Part shown: one piece after another, positions 47,027-57,508 of the stretch | How positions within the stretch are numbered: the stretch's first letter is position 1 | Layout: each line of letters starts with the position of its first letter | DNA from: Pseudomonadota bacterium | Lineage (GTDB): Bacteria; Pseudomonadota; Gammaproteobacteria; Burkholderiales; Rhodocyclaceae | DNA length: 64,000 bases | Direction of reading: 5' to 3' | NCBI GenBank assembly: GCA_018241685.1 | Contig: JAFEDJ010000009.1 | Span: 186,001 to 250,000 of the forward strand | Program-made: the position numbers and the translations under genes | The notes under the pieces: generated by a model | What the model was told of the DNA's origin: nothing | The model's input: only the letters and a program-made list of their open reading frames with translations | Database searches by the model: none

Positions 47027-47422
47027 TTATTCCCGCGTGCCCTGGCTTTTGAGGAATTCGATGAGGTCGGCCCGGTCGCGGGCGTCCTCGATGCTCACGT
47101 TCATCCGCTGGCCGGGCAGGAAGCGCTCCGGATCGGTGAGCCAGCGGTCCAGGTTCTCTTCGGTCCACATGCCCTGGGCGGTGCGCAGCGCCGGGGAATA
47201 GTCGAAGCCCGGCGCCCGCCCGATGGCGCGCCCCACCACGCCGGCGTGGGCCGGCCCCTGGCCGTTGTAACGGATCGAATGGCAGGCCGAGCAGCGCTCC
47301 TTGTACAGCGCCTGGCCTCGCTCCGCGTCGCCGGCCGCCAGGGCCGCGCCCAGCCCCAGCAGGCCCAGCCCGGCCACGCCGGCGCGCAGGACGACAGGGA
47401 ATTGCAGAATGCCGCGTCCCAT
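47027..47422 (-). CDS. Periplasmic c-type cytochrome
   Basis: 131 residues from the ATG at 47422 (AGGAG upstream). A signal peptide ends near AALAAGD. One haem-binding site, CSACH, lies at about residue 46-50, with a class I fold and a possible axial Met in GQRMNVSIEDARDRADLIEFL. It is the first gene of the sigma-factor operon. It likely exchanges electrons with the CuA-like cupredoxin two genes downstream. Confidence 0.9.
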   Translation of the reverse strand: MGRGILQFPVVLRAGVAGLGLLGLGAALAAGDAERGQALYKERCSACHSIRYNGQGPAHAGVVGRAIGRAPGFDYSPALRTAQGMWTEENLDRWLTDPERFLPGQRMNVSIEDARDRADLIEFLKSQGTRE

Positions 47423-47640
47423 GGGGTGCTCCTTTCTCGAACGGGATCTCCTGCATTGCAATACCGGGTGAGGGCCGGATTTATTCCCGGCTCCAGTGGC
47501 GGGCTTGTCTTCAGGGAGCACGTTCGCTCTAAAGATCGCAGAAATTCGCATAAGCACTGCCCTCTCCGCGCAAGGTTCGCCCCAGCCCTGCGCGTTATCA
47601 TCAGCGCCCCTGCATCGCGCCCACCGGGCCCCGCGCCATC

Positions 47641-50370
47641 ATGTCCCTGATCCCCCGTCGCCTGCCCCTGGCCGTCTTCCTTGCCGTACAGATGCTGATG
47701 CCCGCCGCGGAGGCCGCGGGGAAAACCGAGGCGGCCTTGCCGAAGGTGGAGGCCGAGGCGGGCGGGTTTGCGTCGTACCGGCTGGCCAATGGCTTCAAGA
47801 TCATCCTGGCGCCGTTTCCGTCGGCGGCGAGTACGCGGGTCGAGCTGCTGGTCAAGACCGGCAGCAAGCAGGAGGGCTATGGCGAGACGGGCATGGCGCA
47901 CCTGCTGGAGCACATGCTGTTCAAGAGCGCCGGCCCGCGCGCCGACCTGAAGCGCGACCTGACCGCGCTGGGGGCGACGTGGAACGGCACGACCTCCACC
48001 GACCGCACCAACTATTTCGAGGTGGTGGCCGCCGAGCCGGAGAAGGTGGACGAGGTGCTGCGCCTGGAGGCGGACCGTTTCATCCGCGCCAGCTTCACCA
48101 AGGCCCACCTGACCAGCGAGATGACGGTGGTGCGCAACGAGCTGGAGCGCAACGACACCGATCCGGGCAGCGTGGTGATGCGCGCGCTGCAGCGCCAGTC
48201 CTATTTCTGGCACGGCTACGGGCGGCCGACCATCGGCGCGCGCAGCGACATCGAGGACGCCCCCTTCGAGGCGCTGCAGGCCTTCCACCGCAAGCATTAC
48301 CGCCCGGACAACGCGGCGCTGATCGTCACCGGCAACTTCGACACGCAGCGCGTGCTGGCGCTGGCCAGCCGCCTGTTCGCCGAGGCGCGCAACCCGGCCG
48401 AGCCGAAGCCCGCCACGTGGACGCGCGAGGAGCCCCGCGCCGTCATCAACCGCAGCGAGCTGTTCCTGCCCGCCGGCACCACCATCGCCGCCAGCGGCTG
48501 GAAGCTGCCGGGCATGCGCGACCGCAGCCTGTACGCCTTCGATCTGGGCGTCAGCGCCATCTGCGCGCAGGACTGGGGCAGCCTGCGCAAGGACCTGGTG
48601 CTGGAGCGCAAGCTGGCGGTGTCGGCCCAGTGCCGCACCCAGATCCAGCCCGACTACAGCCTGCTGGTCGGCAGCGCCTCGGCGGGCAAGGACGCCGACG
48701 CCGAAGCCCTTGGCCGCGCGCTGCGCGAGCACCTGGAGACGGCGGCGCGCCAGGGCATCAGCCAGGAACAGCTGGAGCGCGCCCGCCAGGCCGAGCTGAA
48801 CGGCTACGAGCGCCTCGCCAGCAACCACGAGAGCGTGGCCAGTCTGCTGTCCCGCGCCGAGGTGGCCGGCGACTGGCGCCTGTTCTTCTGGCAGCGCGAC
48901 CGGGCCCGCGACGTGACGCTGGACGAGGTGAATGCGGCGCTGCGCAAGTGGGTGGTGCCGACCAACCGGGCCGACGTGCTGCTGCGCCACGGTGACCAGC
49001 CGGAAGTGCCGGCATGGACCGCCGCGCCGGCGGCGCAGGAACTGGTTGCCGGCGGCAACTGGCCGGCGCTGGCCCAGGCCAGCGACCCGATCCCCGCCAG
49101 CGCGGCGGAACTCGCCAAGGCCAGCGTGCCGGTGCCGCTGCCCAGCGAGACGGCCAAGGCCGTGCTGATCCCGCGCAAGACCCAGGGTGGGCTGGCGTGG
49201 ATCAGCCTCAACAACGACTACGGCAACACCCAGGCCTTCACCGGCCGCCGCGTGGCCTGCAACTTCGGCAGCAGCCTGCTGGCCTACGGCGGCGCCGGCC
49301 TGAACCGCGACCAGCTCGACGCCAGGCTCGAAGCCCTGCAGGCCCAGTGGTCCCTCAGCCTTGGCGATATCACCCTGGAAGTGCCACGCAAGAACGCCGA
49401 GGCGGCCCTCGACATTCTGCTGGCGGTGTGGGCCAAGCCGAGCCTGCCGCAGAACGAGTTCGAGCGCATGAAGGCAGCCTCCATCGCCCGCCTGGAGGCT
49501 GCGCTGAAGGACCCGGCCTCCGTGGCGTCCAGCCAGGCCGCGCTGCGCTTCGACAACTACCCGGACGAGCACCCCAACCAGCCCTGGTCGCTGGAGCGCC
49601 AGCTGGCCGCGGTGCGGGCCGCCACCTACGAGCAGGCCCGCCAGTGCGTCGCCGACCTGCACGGCATCGGCCGGCTGCGCCTGGCGGCGGTGGGCGACTT
49701 CACGCCGGCCGACGTGCAGGGCGTGTGGGACAAGGTCGCCAGGCTGCCGAAGTCCCCGGTGCCCTACGAACGCATCCGCGAAGAGGCGGCGCCGTCCGCC
49801 GTCGATACGGCGCCCATCGTGGTGAGCATGCCGGCCAAGCCGAACGCGTCGGTGGTCGGCCAGGCCCTGCTGCCGATCACCGACGATTCGCCGGATTTCC
49901 CGGCCCTGCGCATTGCCGCCAAGGTGCTCGGTGGCGATGCGGACAGCCGCATCTGGCAGCGCCTGCGGGAGAAGGAAGGCCTGGCCTACGGGGCTGGCGT
50001 CAGCCTCGCCGGGCGCAGCTTCGATCCGCGCAGCAGCTTCCGGCTGCAGGCCTCGGCGGCCAGCCCGCAGGCGGAGGCCGCGCTGGCCAGCCTGAAGGCC
50101 GAGCTGGCGCGCGCGCTGCAGGACGGCTTCAGCGAGCAGGAAGTGGAACGCGCCAAGCGCACCTGGCTGGAGGAGCGCAAGACCGGCCTGCGCAGCGAGA
50201 AGGGCTTTGTCGGCGTGCTCTCCGCCGGCCTGGAAAACGGCCACGACTACGCGTGGATCGCCCAGTACGACGCGCAGATTTCCCGCCTCAGCGCCGCCGA
50301 CGTGACCGCGGTGTTCCGCAAGTATCTGCAGGGCGCGCCGCTGGTGTGGTCGGTCGGCCGCGGCGAGTAA
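47641..50370 (+). CDS. M16-family zinc metallopeptidase
   Basis: 909 residues with a signal peptide (about 1-26). The inverted zinc motif HLLEH is at residues 87-91 with the distal Glu in VVRNELERND. This catalytic half is followed by the inactive second half (from about 480), as in pitrilysin-like two-domain proteins such as PqqL. It is predicted to degrade peptides in the periplasm. It is a single-gene unit, convergent with gshA. The length and layout are complete. Confidence 0.93.
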   Translation: MSLIPRRLPLAVFLAVQMLMPAAEAAGKTEAALPKVEAEAGGFASYRLANGFKIILAPFPSAASTRVELLVKTGSKQEGYGETGMAHLLEHMLFKSAGPRADLKRDLTALGATWNGTTSTDRTNYFEVVAAEPEKVDEVLRLEADRFIRASFTKAHLTSEMTVVRNELERNDTDPGSVVMRALQRQSYFWHGYGRPTIGARSDIEDAPFEALQAFHRKHYRPDNAALIVTGNFDTQRVLALASRLFAEARNPAEPKPATWTREEPRAVINRSELFLPAGTTIAASGWKLPGMRDRSLYAFDLGVSAICAQDWGSLRKDLVLERKLAVSAQCRTQIQPDYSLLVGSASAGKDADAEALGRALREHLETAARQGISQEQLERARQAELNGYERLASNHESVASLLSRAEVAGDWRLFFWQRDRARDVTLDEVNAALRKWVVPTNRADVLLRHGDQPEVPAWTAAPAAQELVAGGNWPALAQASDPIPASAAELAKASVPVPLPSETAKAVLIPRKTQGGLAWISLNNDYGNTQAFTGRRVACNFGSSLLAYGGAGLNRDQLDARLEALQAQWSLSLGDITLEVPRKNAEAALDILLAVWAKPSLPQNEFERMKAASIARLEAALKDPASVASSQAALRFDNYPDEHPNQPWSLERQLAAVRAATYEQARQCVADLHGIGRLRLAAVGDFTPADVQGVWDKVARLPKSPVPYERIREEAAPSAVDTAPIVVSMPAKPNASVVGQALLPITDDSPDFPALRIAAKVLGGDADSRIWQRLREKEGLAYGAGVSLAGRSFDPRSSFRLQASAASPQAEAALASLKAELARALQDGFSEQEVERAKRTWLEERKTGLRSEKGFVGVLSAGLENGHDYAWIAQYDAQISRLSAADVTAVFRKYLQGAPLVWSVGRGE

Positions 50371-50506
50371 GCGTGCCGTAGCCGGTTTGTCGAGCCGGCG
50401 GCCGGGGCCGCGGCTCGTTCTGAGCGCCCCCAGCGCCGGGCTGAGCCCGGCCCGCCCTCCGCAGGGGCAAGGAAACCTGGGGCGGCCCGGCGTTTCCTGA
50501 GGGGCT

Positions 50507-52093
50507 TTAAGCGGCGGGCTCGGCGTGGATGGCGCCCAGATAGTGCGCCATGTAGTCCTCGAAGCTGCCTTGCTGCTCCGTTTCCAGCCTGGTCTGGGCG
50601 GCCAGGGAGTCGCGGGCGGCCTGTTCGAAGCGGGCCTCCGTGGCGGCGTCCAGCGGGTGCTGGCGGAACCACTCGGCGTGGCGCTCGGCCTGGCGGCGGC
50701 CGAAGGCGAACAGGCTGATCCTGTCGTCCTGCAGGCTCTTCAGCACCTGGGCGGACGGCGTCAGCGACACGTCTTCCAGCTTGGCCCGCTGGGCGTCCAG
50801 CGCGCGGCGGTGCTGGTCGTGGCCGAAGGCGGCATCGAGCCGATCGGCACAGGTGCCGATGCGCTCGAGCAGTTCCAATCCCCACGCCTGCAGGCCGATG
50901 GGCTTGCCGTGGCGCTTCAGCTGAAGGCCCGGCTTGCGGCCTTCATTGACGCTGCGCGCGAAGTTGCCGGTGCATTCGCCGCATTCGCCGGAGATCAGGC
51001 CGGGGCCGTCCTCCAGCGCGCAGAACAGCAGGAAGGCGTCGAGGAAGCGCGTCTCGCTGAGGTCGATGCCCAGCGGCAGGAAGGGGTTGAGGTCCAGGCA
51101 GCGCACTTCCACGTACTGCACACCGCGGGCGCCCAGCGCCTGCAACGGCCGCTCGCCGCTGTTGATCACGCGCTTGGGGCGGATCGTCGAGTAGTACTCG
51201 TTCTCGATCTGCAGCACGTTGGTGTTGAGCTGCACCCACTCGCCGTCCCGCTGTGTGCCGACTGCGGCGTAGGGGGCGTAAGGCGTGGTCACGGCGCGGC
51301 GCAGGCTGTCCAGGTAGCTGTCCAGGCTGTCGTAGCAGGGCGTCAGGCTGGCCTGGGCCTCGCTCTGGTAGCCCAGGTCGCTCATGCGCAGGCTGGTCGC
51401 CCACGGCAGGTACAGGGTTTCGGCGTCCAGCGTGTCGAGGCGGTGCGGCTGGCCGCGGAAGAAGCTGGCACCCACCGCCGGCGAGGCGCCGAACAGGTAG
51501 GGCAGCAGCCAGCTGTAGCGGCGGAAGTTGCGGATCAGCGCGATGTAACAGGCCGATTGCCAGTCCTGTGCCGGGCGCGTGTCGCCTTCCTCCTGCTGCA
51601 GCAGCGGCCACAGGGCTTCGGGCAGCGAGAAGTTGTAGTGGATGCCGGCGATGCACTGCATCGTCTTGCCGTAGCGCACCGCCAGGCCCTTGCGATAGAC
51701 GTGCTTGAGGCGGCCGACGTGGCTGCTGCCGTAGTCGGCGATCGGGATGGTGGCTTCGTCCGGCAGCCGGCACGGCATCGAGTTGGGCCACAACCGCTCG
51801 TCGCCGAGGTGGGCCTGCACGAAGCGGTGGATCGCGTCCAGCTCGTCCAGCGTGTCGGCGGCGTCCTCGCGGGCGTCGGTGATGAACTCCAGCAGCGCCT
51901 CGGAGTAGTCGGTGGTGATCTGGGTGTGGGTCAGCGCCGAGCCGAGGGCCAGCGGGTGGGGCGTCAGGGCCAGGTCGCCGGCGGGATCGACGCGCAGGCT
52001 CTCCCGCTCCACGCCGTGTCGGCAGTGACGCAGCAGGGCGTGCCGGTCGGCACGGTCGAAGAGGGCCAGGCGGCGCAGCAGGGGATCGCTCAA
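50507..52093 (-). CDS. gshA: Glutamate-cysteine ligase
   Basis: 528 residues from a TTG at 52093, chosen because AGGA lies nine nt upstream and it matches the start of E. coli GshA. Another TTG at 52120 would add nine residues. It catalyses the ATP-dependent first step of glutathione synthesis. Family segments include [42 protein letters not shown] and [11 protein letters not shown]. The gene is of the gammaproteobacterial-type GshA family. The gene GST nearby at 57509 uses its end product. Confidence 0.95.
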   Translation of the reverse strand: MSDPLLRRLALFDRADRHALLRHCRHGVERESLRVDPAGDLALTPHPLALGSALTHTQITTDYSEALLEFITDAREDAADTLDELDAIHRFVQAHLGDERLWPNSMPCRLPDEATIPIADYGSSHVGRLKHVYRKGLAVRYGKTMQCIAGIHYNFSLPEALWPLLQQEEGDTRPAQDWQSACYIALIRNFRRYSWLLPYLFGASPAVGASFFRGQPHRLDTLDAETLYLPWATSLRMSDLGYQSEAQASLTPCYDSLDSYLDSLRRAVTTPYAPYAAVGTQRDGEWVQLNTNVLQIENEYYSTIRPKRVINSGERPLQALGARGVQYVEVRCLDLNPFLPLGIDLSETRFLDAFLLFCALEDGPGLISGECGECTGNFARSVNEGRKPGLQLKRHGKPIGLQAWGLELLERIGTCADRLDAAFGHDQHRRALDAQRAKLEDVSLTPSAQVLKSLQDDRISLFAFGRRQAERHAEWFRQHPLDAATEARFEQAARDSLAAQTRLETEQQGSFEDYMAHYLGAIHAEPAA

Positions 52094-52340
52094 AAGTCGG
52101 ATTCCTAGGGGCTGATTCAATCGGGGCGGATGGGGCTGCCGGTCAGTTGCAAGCCGGGGCGTGACGGATCACGAGACGTGCGTTCGACGCGGCCTCATCC
52201 TCCAGTATCGGGCGGCATTATGAAGGAAGCCGGTGTATGCACGCTTATTGTGCGCGCTCCAACCGGGTCTGAGGACTGGGGATTACCGCATTGGGATGCC
52301 CTGGCTCCGTGTTGGTTCCGGGGTGGGGGGTGTGCCGACG
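52094..52340. other. Intergenic region upstream of gshA
   Basis: About 250 nt that should hold the gshA promoter. A GTGCGCGCTCCAACC stretch and the reductase-like short ORFs here have no support as genes. I see no repeat or RNA structure apart from the terminator that follows at 52341. Confidence 0.4.
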
Positions 52341-52377
52341 AAAAAAAAGCCTCCGCGCCGGAAACGGCGCGGAGGCT
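52341..52377 (-). terminator. Terminator of the MHS transporter gene
   Basis: On the minus strand a 13-bp GC-rich stem (AGCCTCCGCGCCG with its complement) closes a 4-nt loop and is followed by eight T. It lies 36 nt after the transporter stop. Confidence 0.92.
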
Positions 52378-52413
52378 GAGAAGGAGCGGATGCCGGGGCA
52401 TCCGCGTCAGGGA

Positions 52414-53772
52414 TCAGGCCTGGGCGGGCTGCAAGGCGGCTTCCGCCTCGATCTGCGAACTGGCGCGGGTGTCGCGCATGAACCAGCACACCAGCAGCGT
52501 ACAGCCGATCACCGCGGTGGCGTACCAGTAGAAGCCGCTCTCCAGGCCGGACTGCTTGAACCACAGGGCGATGTATTCCGAGGTGCCGCCGAACACCGAC
52601 ACCGCGAAGGCGTAGGGCACGCCGACGCCGGTGGCGCGGATCGACGCCGGGAACATCTCGGCCTTCACCAGCGCGTTGATGGAGGTGTAGCCGGACACGA
52701 TGAGCCAGGCGCAGGCGATCAGGCCGAAGGCTTCCCACGGGCCGCTGGCGTGGCGGATGGCGGTCAGCAGCGGCACGGTGAACAGCGTGCCGAGCAGCGC
52801 GAAGCCGACCAGCAGCGGCCGCCGGCCGATACGGTCGGACAACGCGCCGTAGAGCGGTTGCAGGCACATCGCGAAGATCAGCGAGGCGGCCGACACGGCG
52901 GTGGTCTGCGCGTCGGTGAGGCCCACCGACAGGCGCAGGAACTTCTGCATGTAGGTCGTATAGACGTAGAAGGCCAGCGTGCCGCCCATCGTCAGGCCGA
53001 CCACCAGCAGCACTTCGCGGGGGTGCTGGGCGAGCTGCTTGAGGCCGCCCATCGGCGAGGCCTTCTTGCGGGCGTTCTCGAAGGACTGGGTCTCCGGCAG
53101 GTCGTGGCGCATGCGCAGGGCCAGCAGCGCCAGGCCGGCGCCGACCACGAAGGGAATGCGCCAGCCCCAGGCGCGCAGCTGTTCGGCGTCGAGCAGGAAG
53201 TTCTGCAGCACGAGCAGCAACAGCAGGGCCAGCAGCTGGCCGCCGATCAGCGTCACGTACTGGAAGCTAGCGTAGAAGCCGCGGTGGCGCGAGTCGGCCA
53301 TTTCCGACAGGTAGGTGGCGCTGGCGCCGTATTCGCCGCCGAGGCTCAGGCCCTGCAGCAGGCGGGCGAGCAGCAGCAGGATCGGCGACAGGATGCCGGC
53401 GGTGGCGTAGGTGGGCGCACAGGCGATCAGCAGGGAGCCGAAGCACATCAGCAGCACCGACAGCATCAGCGCCACCTTGCGGCCGTGGCGGTCGCCGATG
53501 TGGCCGAACAGCACGCCGCCGAGGGGGCGGATGAAGAAGCCCAGCGCGAAGATGCCGGCGGTGGACATCATCTGCGCGGTGGGGTCCTGGGCCGGGAAGA
53601 AGGAATTGGCGAAATAGAGGGCGAAGGCCGCGTAGCAATAGAAGTCGAACCACTCGACCAGGTTGCCCGCCGAGCCGACGATGATCGCGCGCAGGCGTTG
53701 CCCGCTGATGCGCTCGCCGCGGGTCGCCGCCAGCGGGCGCTCCAGGGCCAGATCTGCCGTACCAGTGCTCAT
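52414..53772 (-). CDS. MHS-family MFS transporter (KgtP-like)
   Basis: 452 residues from the ATG at 53772 with AGGAG upstream. Twelve predicted membrane helices. Metabolite:H+ symporter signatures: GNLVEWFDFYCYA near the N-terminus, GHIGDRHGRK between helices 2 and 3, GEYGASATYLSEMA, and a second GALSDRIGRR. Relatives carry alpha-ketoglutarate, citrate or other carboxylates with protons. The divergent DctB-like kinase and regulator suggest that a dicarboxylate-type substrate induces it. The exact substrate cannot be read from sequence. Confidence 0.9.
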   Translation of the reverse strand: MSTGTADLALERPLAATRGERISGQRLRAIIVGSAGNLVEWFDFYCYAAFALYFANSFFPAQDPTAQMMSTAGIFALGFFIRPLGGVLFGHIGDRHGRKVALMLSVLLMCFGSLLIACAPTYATAGILSPILLLLARLLQGLSLGGEYGASATYLSEMADSRHRGFYASFQYVTLIGGQLLALLLLLVLQNFLLDAEQLRAWGWRIPFVVGAGLALLALRMRHDLPETQSFENARKKASPMGGLKQLAQHPREVLLVVGLTMGGTLAFYVYTTYMQKFLRLSVGLTDAQTTAVSAASLIFAMCLQPLYGALSDRIGRRPLLVGFALLGTLFTVPLLTAIRHASGPWEAFGLIACAWLIVSGYTSINALVKAEMFPASIRATGVGVPYAFAVSVFGGTSEYIALWFKQSGLESGFYWYATAVIGCTLLVCWFMRDTRASSQIEAEAALQPAQA

Positions 53773-53969
53773 GTCTTGTCTCCTGTGGAACCGCGTCTGC
53801 CCCCGGATGGAGGTTCGCGTTATGGATCGAGTATCCGCAGGCGGCAGGGCCGGCACATCCGCAGCATTCGCCCCTGGCCCCTCCGTAAAACTACGCAGAG
53901 CGCGTCTGCCTGCCCCGTGGTGGGCGGCGGACGCGCTATCGTTGACGCATCCCGAATGCCGCTGCCGCG

Positions 53970-56108
53970 ATGACGCTGACCGCCCGTTCTTCCTTCCTGC
54001 GCCACTGGCGCTGGGGCCTCGCCGCCCTGGCTGCGCTGCTGCTGATCGTGGCGGTCGGGCGCTGGGCGGAGAACCGCGAGTTCCAGCTCAAGGCCGCCAC
54101 GCTGCGCCAGGCCGCCGAGGCCCATGCCTTGGGCCTGCGCGGCATCGTCGAGAAGCACGACTACCTGCCCTATGTGGCGGCGCGCCATCCGGACGTGCTG
54201 GGCCTGCTGCTGTACCCGGCCGACCCGGCGCTGCCGGACCGGGTCAATCGCTACCTGGCCGACCTGCAGCAGCGCACCGGCGCCGCCGCGCTGTTCGTCG
54301 TCGATGCCCAGGGACAGACGCTGGCGGCCAGCAACTGGGGTACGGCGACGAGCTTCGTCGGCCAGTCCTACCGCCAGCGCCCGTATTTCGAGGATGCGCT
54401 GCAGGGGCGGCGCGGGCTGTTCTACGGCCTCGGCCTGACCACCGGCCAGCCCGGCCTGTTCATCGCCGAGCCGGTGCGCAGCGGGGCGGCCATCGTCGGC
54501 GTGGCGGTGGTCAAGCTGGGGCTGGAGATGTTGGAACAGACCTGGTCGCGCAGCGTCGATCCGGTGGTGCTGCAGGACAGCCGCGGCATCGTCTTCCTGA
54601 GCTCGGTGCCGGAATGGCTGTACCACAGCGACCGGCTGCTGGAACGTGCCGACCTGGACTGGCTGCGCCAGCACGGCCAGTACGGTGCGCGGGAGAATTA
54701 CGGGCGCCTGCCGTGGCAGCTCGACAGCAACGGCGACGACAGCGGCTTCACCTTGCAGGCCAGCCTGCAGAACCGCCGCAAGGACTATCTCGCGGTGCAG
54801 ACCAGGCTGCCGGAACTGGGCTGGACGCTGACCGTCACCAGCGATCTGGTGGAGGTCCGCCAGGCCCGCCAGGAAGCCCTGGCCCTCGCCACGCTGGCGG
54901 CCGCCGTGCTGCTGCTCGGCGTGCTGTACTGGCGCCTGCGCGAGAAGCGCTACGCGGAGCAGCGCCAGGCCCGCCTTGAACTTGAGCGCCGCGTGCAGGA
55001 GCGCACCCACGACCTGCAGGAAGCCCACGCCTTCCGCAAGGCGATGGAGGATTCCCTGCTGATCGGCATGCGCGCCCGCGACCCGCAGGGCCGCATCATC
55101 TACGTGAACCCGGCCCTGTGCGAGATGGTCGGCTACAGCCAGGAGGAGCTGCTCGGCTGCATGCCGCCTTACCCCTACTGGCACCCGGACGACCTGGACA
55201 AGCACATGCGCGAAAGCGACGACGCGCTGCAGGGCCGCGCCGCGCCCCATGGCTTCGAGTCGCGCATCCGCCACCGGGATGGCCACGATGTGATCACCAT
55301 GGTCTATACCGCGCCGCTGATCGATGCCGAGGGCGAGCACCAGGGCTGGATGAGTTCGGTGGTGGACATCACCGCCCAGAAGCAGGCCGAGGCCCGCCAG
55401 CGCGAGCAGGAGCGCCAGCTGCAGCGCAGCGCGCGCCTGGCCAGTGTCGGCGAGATGGCGTCCACGCTGGCCCACGAGCTCAACCAGCCGCTGATGGCCT
55501 TGTCGAACTTCGCCGTCGCCGCCCGCGCGATGATCGGCCACTGTCCGCAGGACATGCTGGTCACGGCCCTCGATGAGATCGTCGAGCAGGCCACGCGGGC
55601 CAGCGAGATCGTCAAGCGCGTGCGCGCCTTCATCAATCCCCAGCGGGGAAGCTACGCGGGGCTGGCCATCGACGGCGTGATCGCCCACTCGCTGGCGCTG
55701 CTGCAGCCCGAACTGCAGCGCGGCCACGTGACGGTGCGCAGCGTGCTGGCGGACGGCCTGCCGCCGGTGCGCGGCGACCGCGTGCTGCTGGAGCAGGTGC
55801 TGGTCAACCTGGTCCAGAACGCCGTGCAGGCCATGCACGACACGCCGCCGGCGCGGCGCCGCATCGAGTTGACCGCCCGCCAGGCCGGGCCGGCCGTCGA
55901 GGTGACGGTGGCCGACAGCGGCCCGGGCATCCCGGCCGAGCAGCTGGAACAGGTTTTCTCGGCCTTCTTCAGCACCAAGTCCGACGGGCTGGGGCTGGGC
56001 CTCAACATCTGCCGCACCATCGTCGAGGCCCACGGTGGTCGCCTGGCGGTGGCCAATCGCCCCGGCGGCGGTGCCGCCTTCACCTTTACCCTGCCGACAA
56101 GCCCATGA
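53970..56108 (+). CDS. DctB-like sensor histidine kinase with PAS domain
   Basis: 712 residues. Two membrane helices (about 14-32 and 300-320) flank a periplasmic double-PAS region as in C4-dicarboxylate sensors. A cytoplasmic coiled coil, a PAS/PAC domain (about 355-470) and the kinase core follow. The H-box is ASVGEMASTLAHELNQPLMA. The ATPase domain has NLVQNAVQAM, DSGPGIP and GLGLGLNI. The stop overlaps the response regulator (ATGA). It is divergent from the MHS transporter, its probable target. Confidence 0.92.
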   Translation: MTLTARSSFLRHWRWGLAALAALLLIVAVGRWAENREFQLKAATLRQAAEAHALGLRGIVEKHDYLPYVAARHPDVLGLLLYPADPALPDRVNRYLADLQQRTGAAALFVVDAQGQTLAASNWGTATSFVGQSYRQRPYFEDALQGRRGLFYGLGLTTGQPGLFIAEPVRSGAAIVGVAVVKLGLEMLEQTWSRSVDPVVLQDSRGIVFLSSVPEWLYHSDRLLERADLDWLRQHGQYGARENYGRLPWQLDSNGDDSGFTLQASLQNRRKDYLAVQTRLPELGWTLTVTSDLVEVRQARQEALALATLAAAVLLLGVLYWRLREKRYAEQRQARLELERRVQERTHDLQEAHAFRKAMEDSLLIGMRARDPQGRIIYVNPALCEMVGYSQEELLGCMPPYPYWHPDDLDKHMRESDDALQGRAAPHGFESRIRHRDGHDVITMVYTAPLIDAEGEHQGWMSSVVDITAQKQAEARQREQERQLQRSARLASVGEMASTLAHELNQPLMALSNFAVAARAMIGHCPQDMLVTALDEIVEQATRASEIVKRVRAFINPQRGSYAGLAIDGVIAHSLALLQPELQRGHVTVRSVLADGLPPVRGDRVLLEQVLVNLVQNAVQAMHDTPPARRRIELTARQAGPAVEVTVADSGPGIPAEQLEQVFSAFFSTKSDGLGLGLNICRTIVEAHGGRLAVANRPGGGAAFTFTLPTSP

Positions 56109-56704
56109 AAGACACGCCGCTGACCCTCTACGTGGTGGACGACGACGAGGCCCTGCGCCGCTCGCTGCTGATGCTGCTGTTCTCCCAGGGGCTGGCGGTG
56201 CAGGCGTTTGAGTCCGGCGAGGCCTTCCTGGATGCGGTGGACATGCGCCAGCCCGGCTGCGTGATCCTGGACCTGCGCATGGGCGGCATCAGCGGCCTGG
56301 AAGTGCTGGAGCGCCTGCGCCTCGGCCACAGCCCGCTGGTGACGCTGTTCCTGTCCGGCCACGGCGACATTCCCACTGCGCTGGAGGCGATGCGCAACGG
56401 TGCCTACGACTGGGTCGTCAAGCCGGACACCCAGCAGCTGCTGCACAAACTGCCCGCCGCGATGGCCGAGGCGCGGGCCCGCAGCACCGCGCTGCGCTTG
56501 TGGGCCGAGCTGACCCCGCGGGAGCGGGAGGTCGCTCGCCTGGTCGGCGTCGGCCAGCCCAACAAGGAAATCGCCCGCCTGCTGGTGCCGCCGTGTAGCC
56601 CGCGCTCGGTGGAAACCCACCGCGCCAACCTCTTCGCCAAGCTGCAGATGGCCAACGACAACGAACTGGGACGCTGGCTGGCGTCCCACCCGTGGCTGGC
56701 CTGA
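56105..56704 (+). CDS. FixJ/DctR-type response regulator
   Basis: 199 residues. Receiver domain: VVDDDEALRRSL, phosphorylated Asp in VILDLRMGG (about residue 57), SGHGD and VVKP. The C-terminal LuxR-type HTH is LTPREREVARLVGVG followed by SPRSVETHRANLFAKL. It is translationally coupled to the sensor kinase. It likely activates the divergent MHS transporter gene at 53772, whose 197-nt upstream region would hold the operator. Confidence 0.93.
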   Translation: MKDTPLTLYVVDDDEALRRSLLMLLFSQGLAVQAFESGEAFLDAVDMRQPGCVILDLRMGGISGLEVLERLRLGHSPLVTLFLSGHGDIPTALEAMRNGAYDWVVKPDTQQLLHKLPAAMAEARARSTALRLWAELTPREREVARLVGVGQPNKEIARLLVPPCSPRSVETHRANLFAKLQMANDNELGRWLASHPWLA

Positions 56705-56709
56705 TGGCT

Positions 56710-57402
56710 TCAATCGCCAGTCGGCGACACCCGGAAGGTGCGGAGGCGGGGCATTTCGCGCAAGGCCTCGACGAGCCGGGCCGTGTTCTCGGCGCGGGTG
56801 GTCCGGATGACCATCTTGTACTCGAAGGACAGGCCGTCGTCGGTGATGCGGTAACTCATGTTGGCGATGCTGAAGCCGTGCTGGTCCAGGAAGCTGCGCA
56901 CATCGCTTTCCGGCATGACGTCGTCGCGGTTGAAGCGGAGGTAGTGATGGGCGTAGGAATGGGACGGCAGGCGCGCCTCGATCCAGCGGAAAGCCGACAG
57001 CACGCCGAGGGTCAGTGCCGTCGCTAGCACGGCGGGCAGGTAGAAGCCGACGCCGATCAGGATACCGATCGCCGCCGTGATCCAGATCGACGCTGCGGTG
57101 GTCAGCCCGCGTACGCTGAGCCCTTCCTTGAAGATCACCCCGGCCCCGAGGAAACCGATGCCGGTCATGATCCCCTGGGCCATGCGTGTCGGGTCGGTGC
57201 GTATCGTGTCCATCGCCACGCCGGGTAGCCAGTTCCACTGGTAGAGCGTCACCAGCATCAGCAGGCTGGAGGCGAGGCACACCAGGGTGTGCGTGCGGAA
57301 GCCCGCCGGCCGCGCATGGAAGCTGCGTTCCATACCGATGATGCCGCCGGCGAGCACGGCCCCGAAGAGATGCAGGGCGATGGGTTCGATGTCGCTTGTC
57401 AT
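56710..57402 (-). CDS. MgtC/SapB family inner-membrane protein
   Basis: 230 residues from the ATG at 57402, with a strong AGGAGG. The N-terminal half has four to five membrane helices with the family motifs GGIIGMERS, RTHTLVCLASSLLML, MTGIGFLGAGVI and LTTAASIWITAAIG. The C-terminal cytoplasmic domain (about 145-230) is ACT-like. MgtC proteins are linked to Mg limitation and modulation of ATP synthase. No Mg transporter is nearby. It is convergent with the response regulator. Confidence 0.93.
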   Translation of the reverse strand: MTSDIEPIALHLFGAVLAGGIIGMERSFHARPAGFRTHTLVCLASSLLMLVTLYQWNWLPGVAMDTIRTDPTRMAQGIMTGIGFLGAGVIFKEGLSVRGLTTAASIWITAAIGILIGVGFYLPAVLATALTLGVLSAFRWIEARLPSHSYAHHYLRFNRDDVMPESDVRSFLDQHGFSIANMSYRITDDGLSFEYKMVIRTTRAENTARLVEALREMPRLRTFRVSPTGD

Positions 57403-57508
57403 GGACGCCTCCTTGGAGATCAGGATGGGCACATGACAGCCATGTTAAGTTTGTGTGACGATTGCGGCAACCGGGGATCGCAGCCCGTCGGCGGACTCCC
57501 GGCGTAGG

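Noticed and set aside
47101..50244. 1047-residue open frame antisense to the M16 peptidase
   Set aside because: Shadow frame of low complexity. The plus-strand gene has signal peptide, zinc motif and full length.
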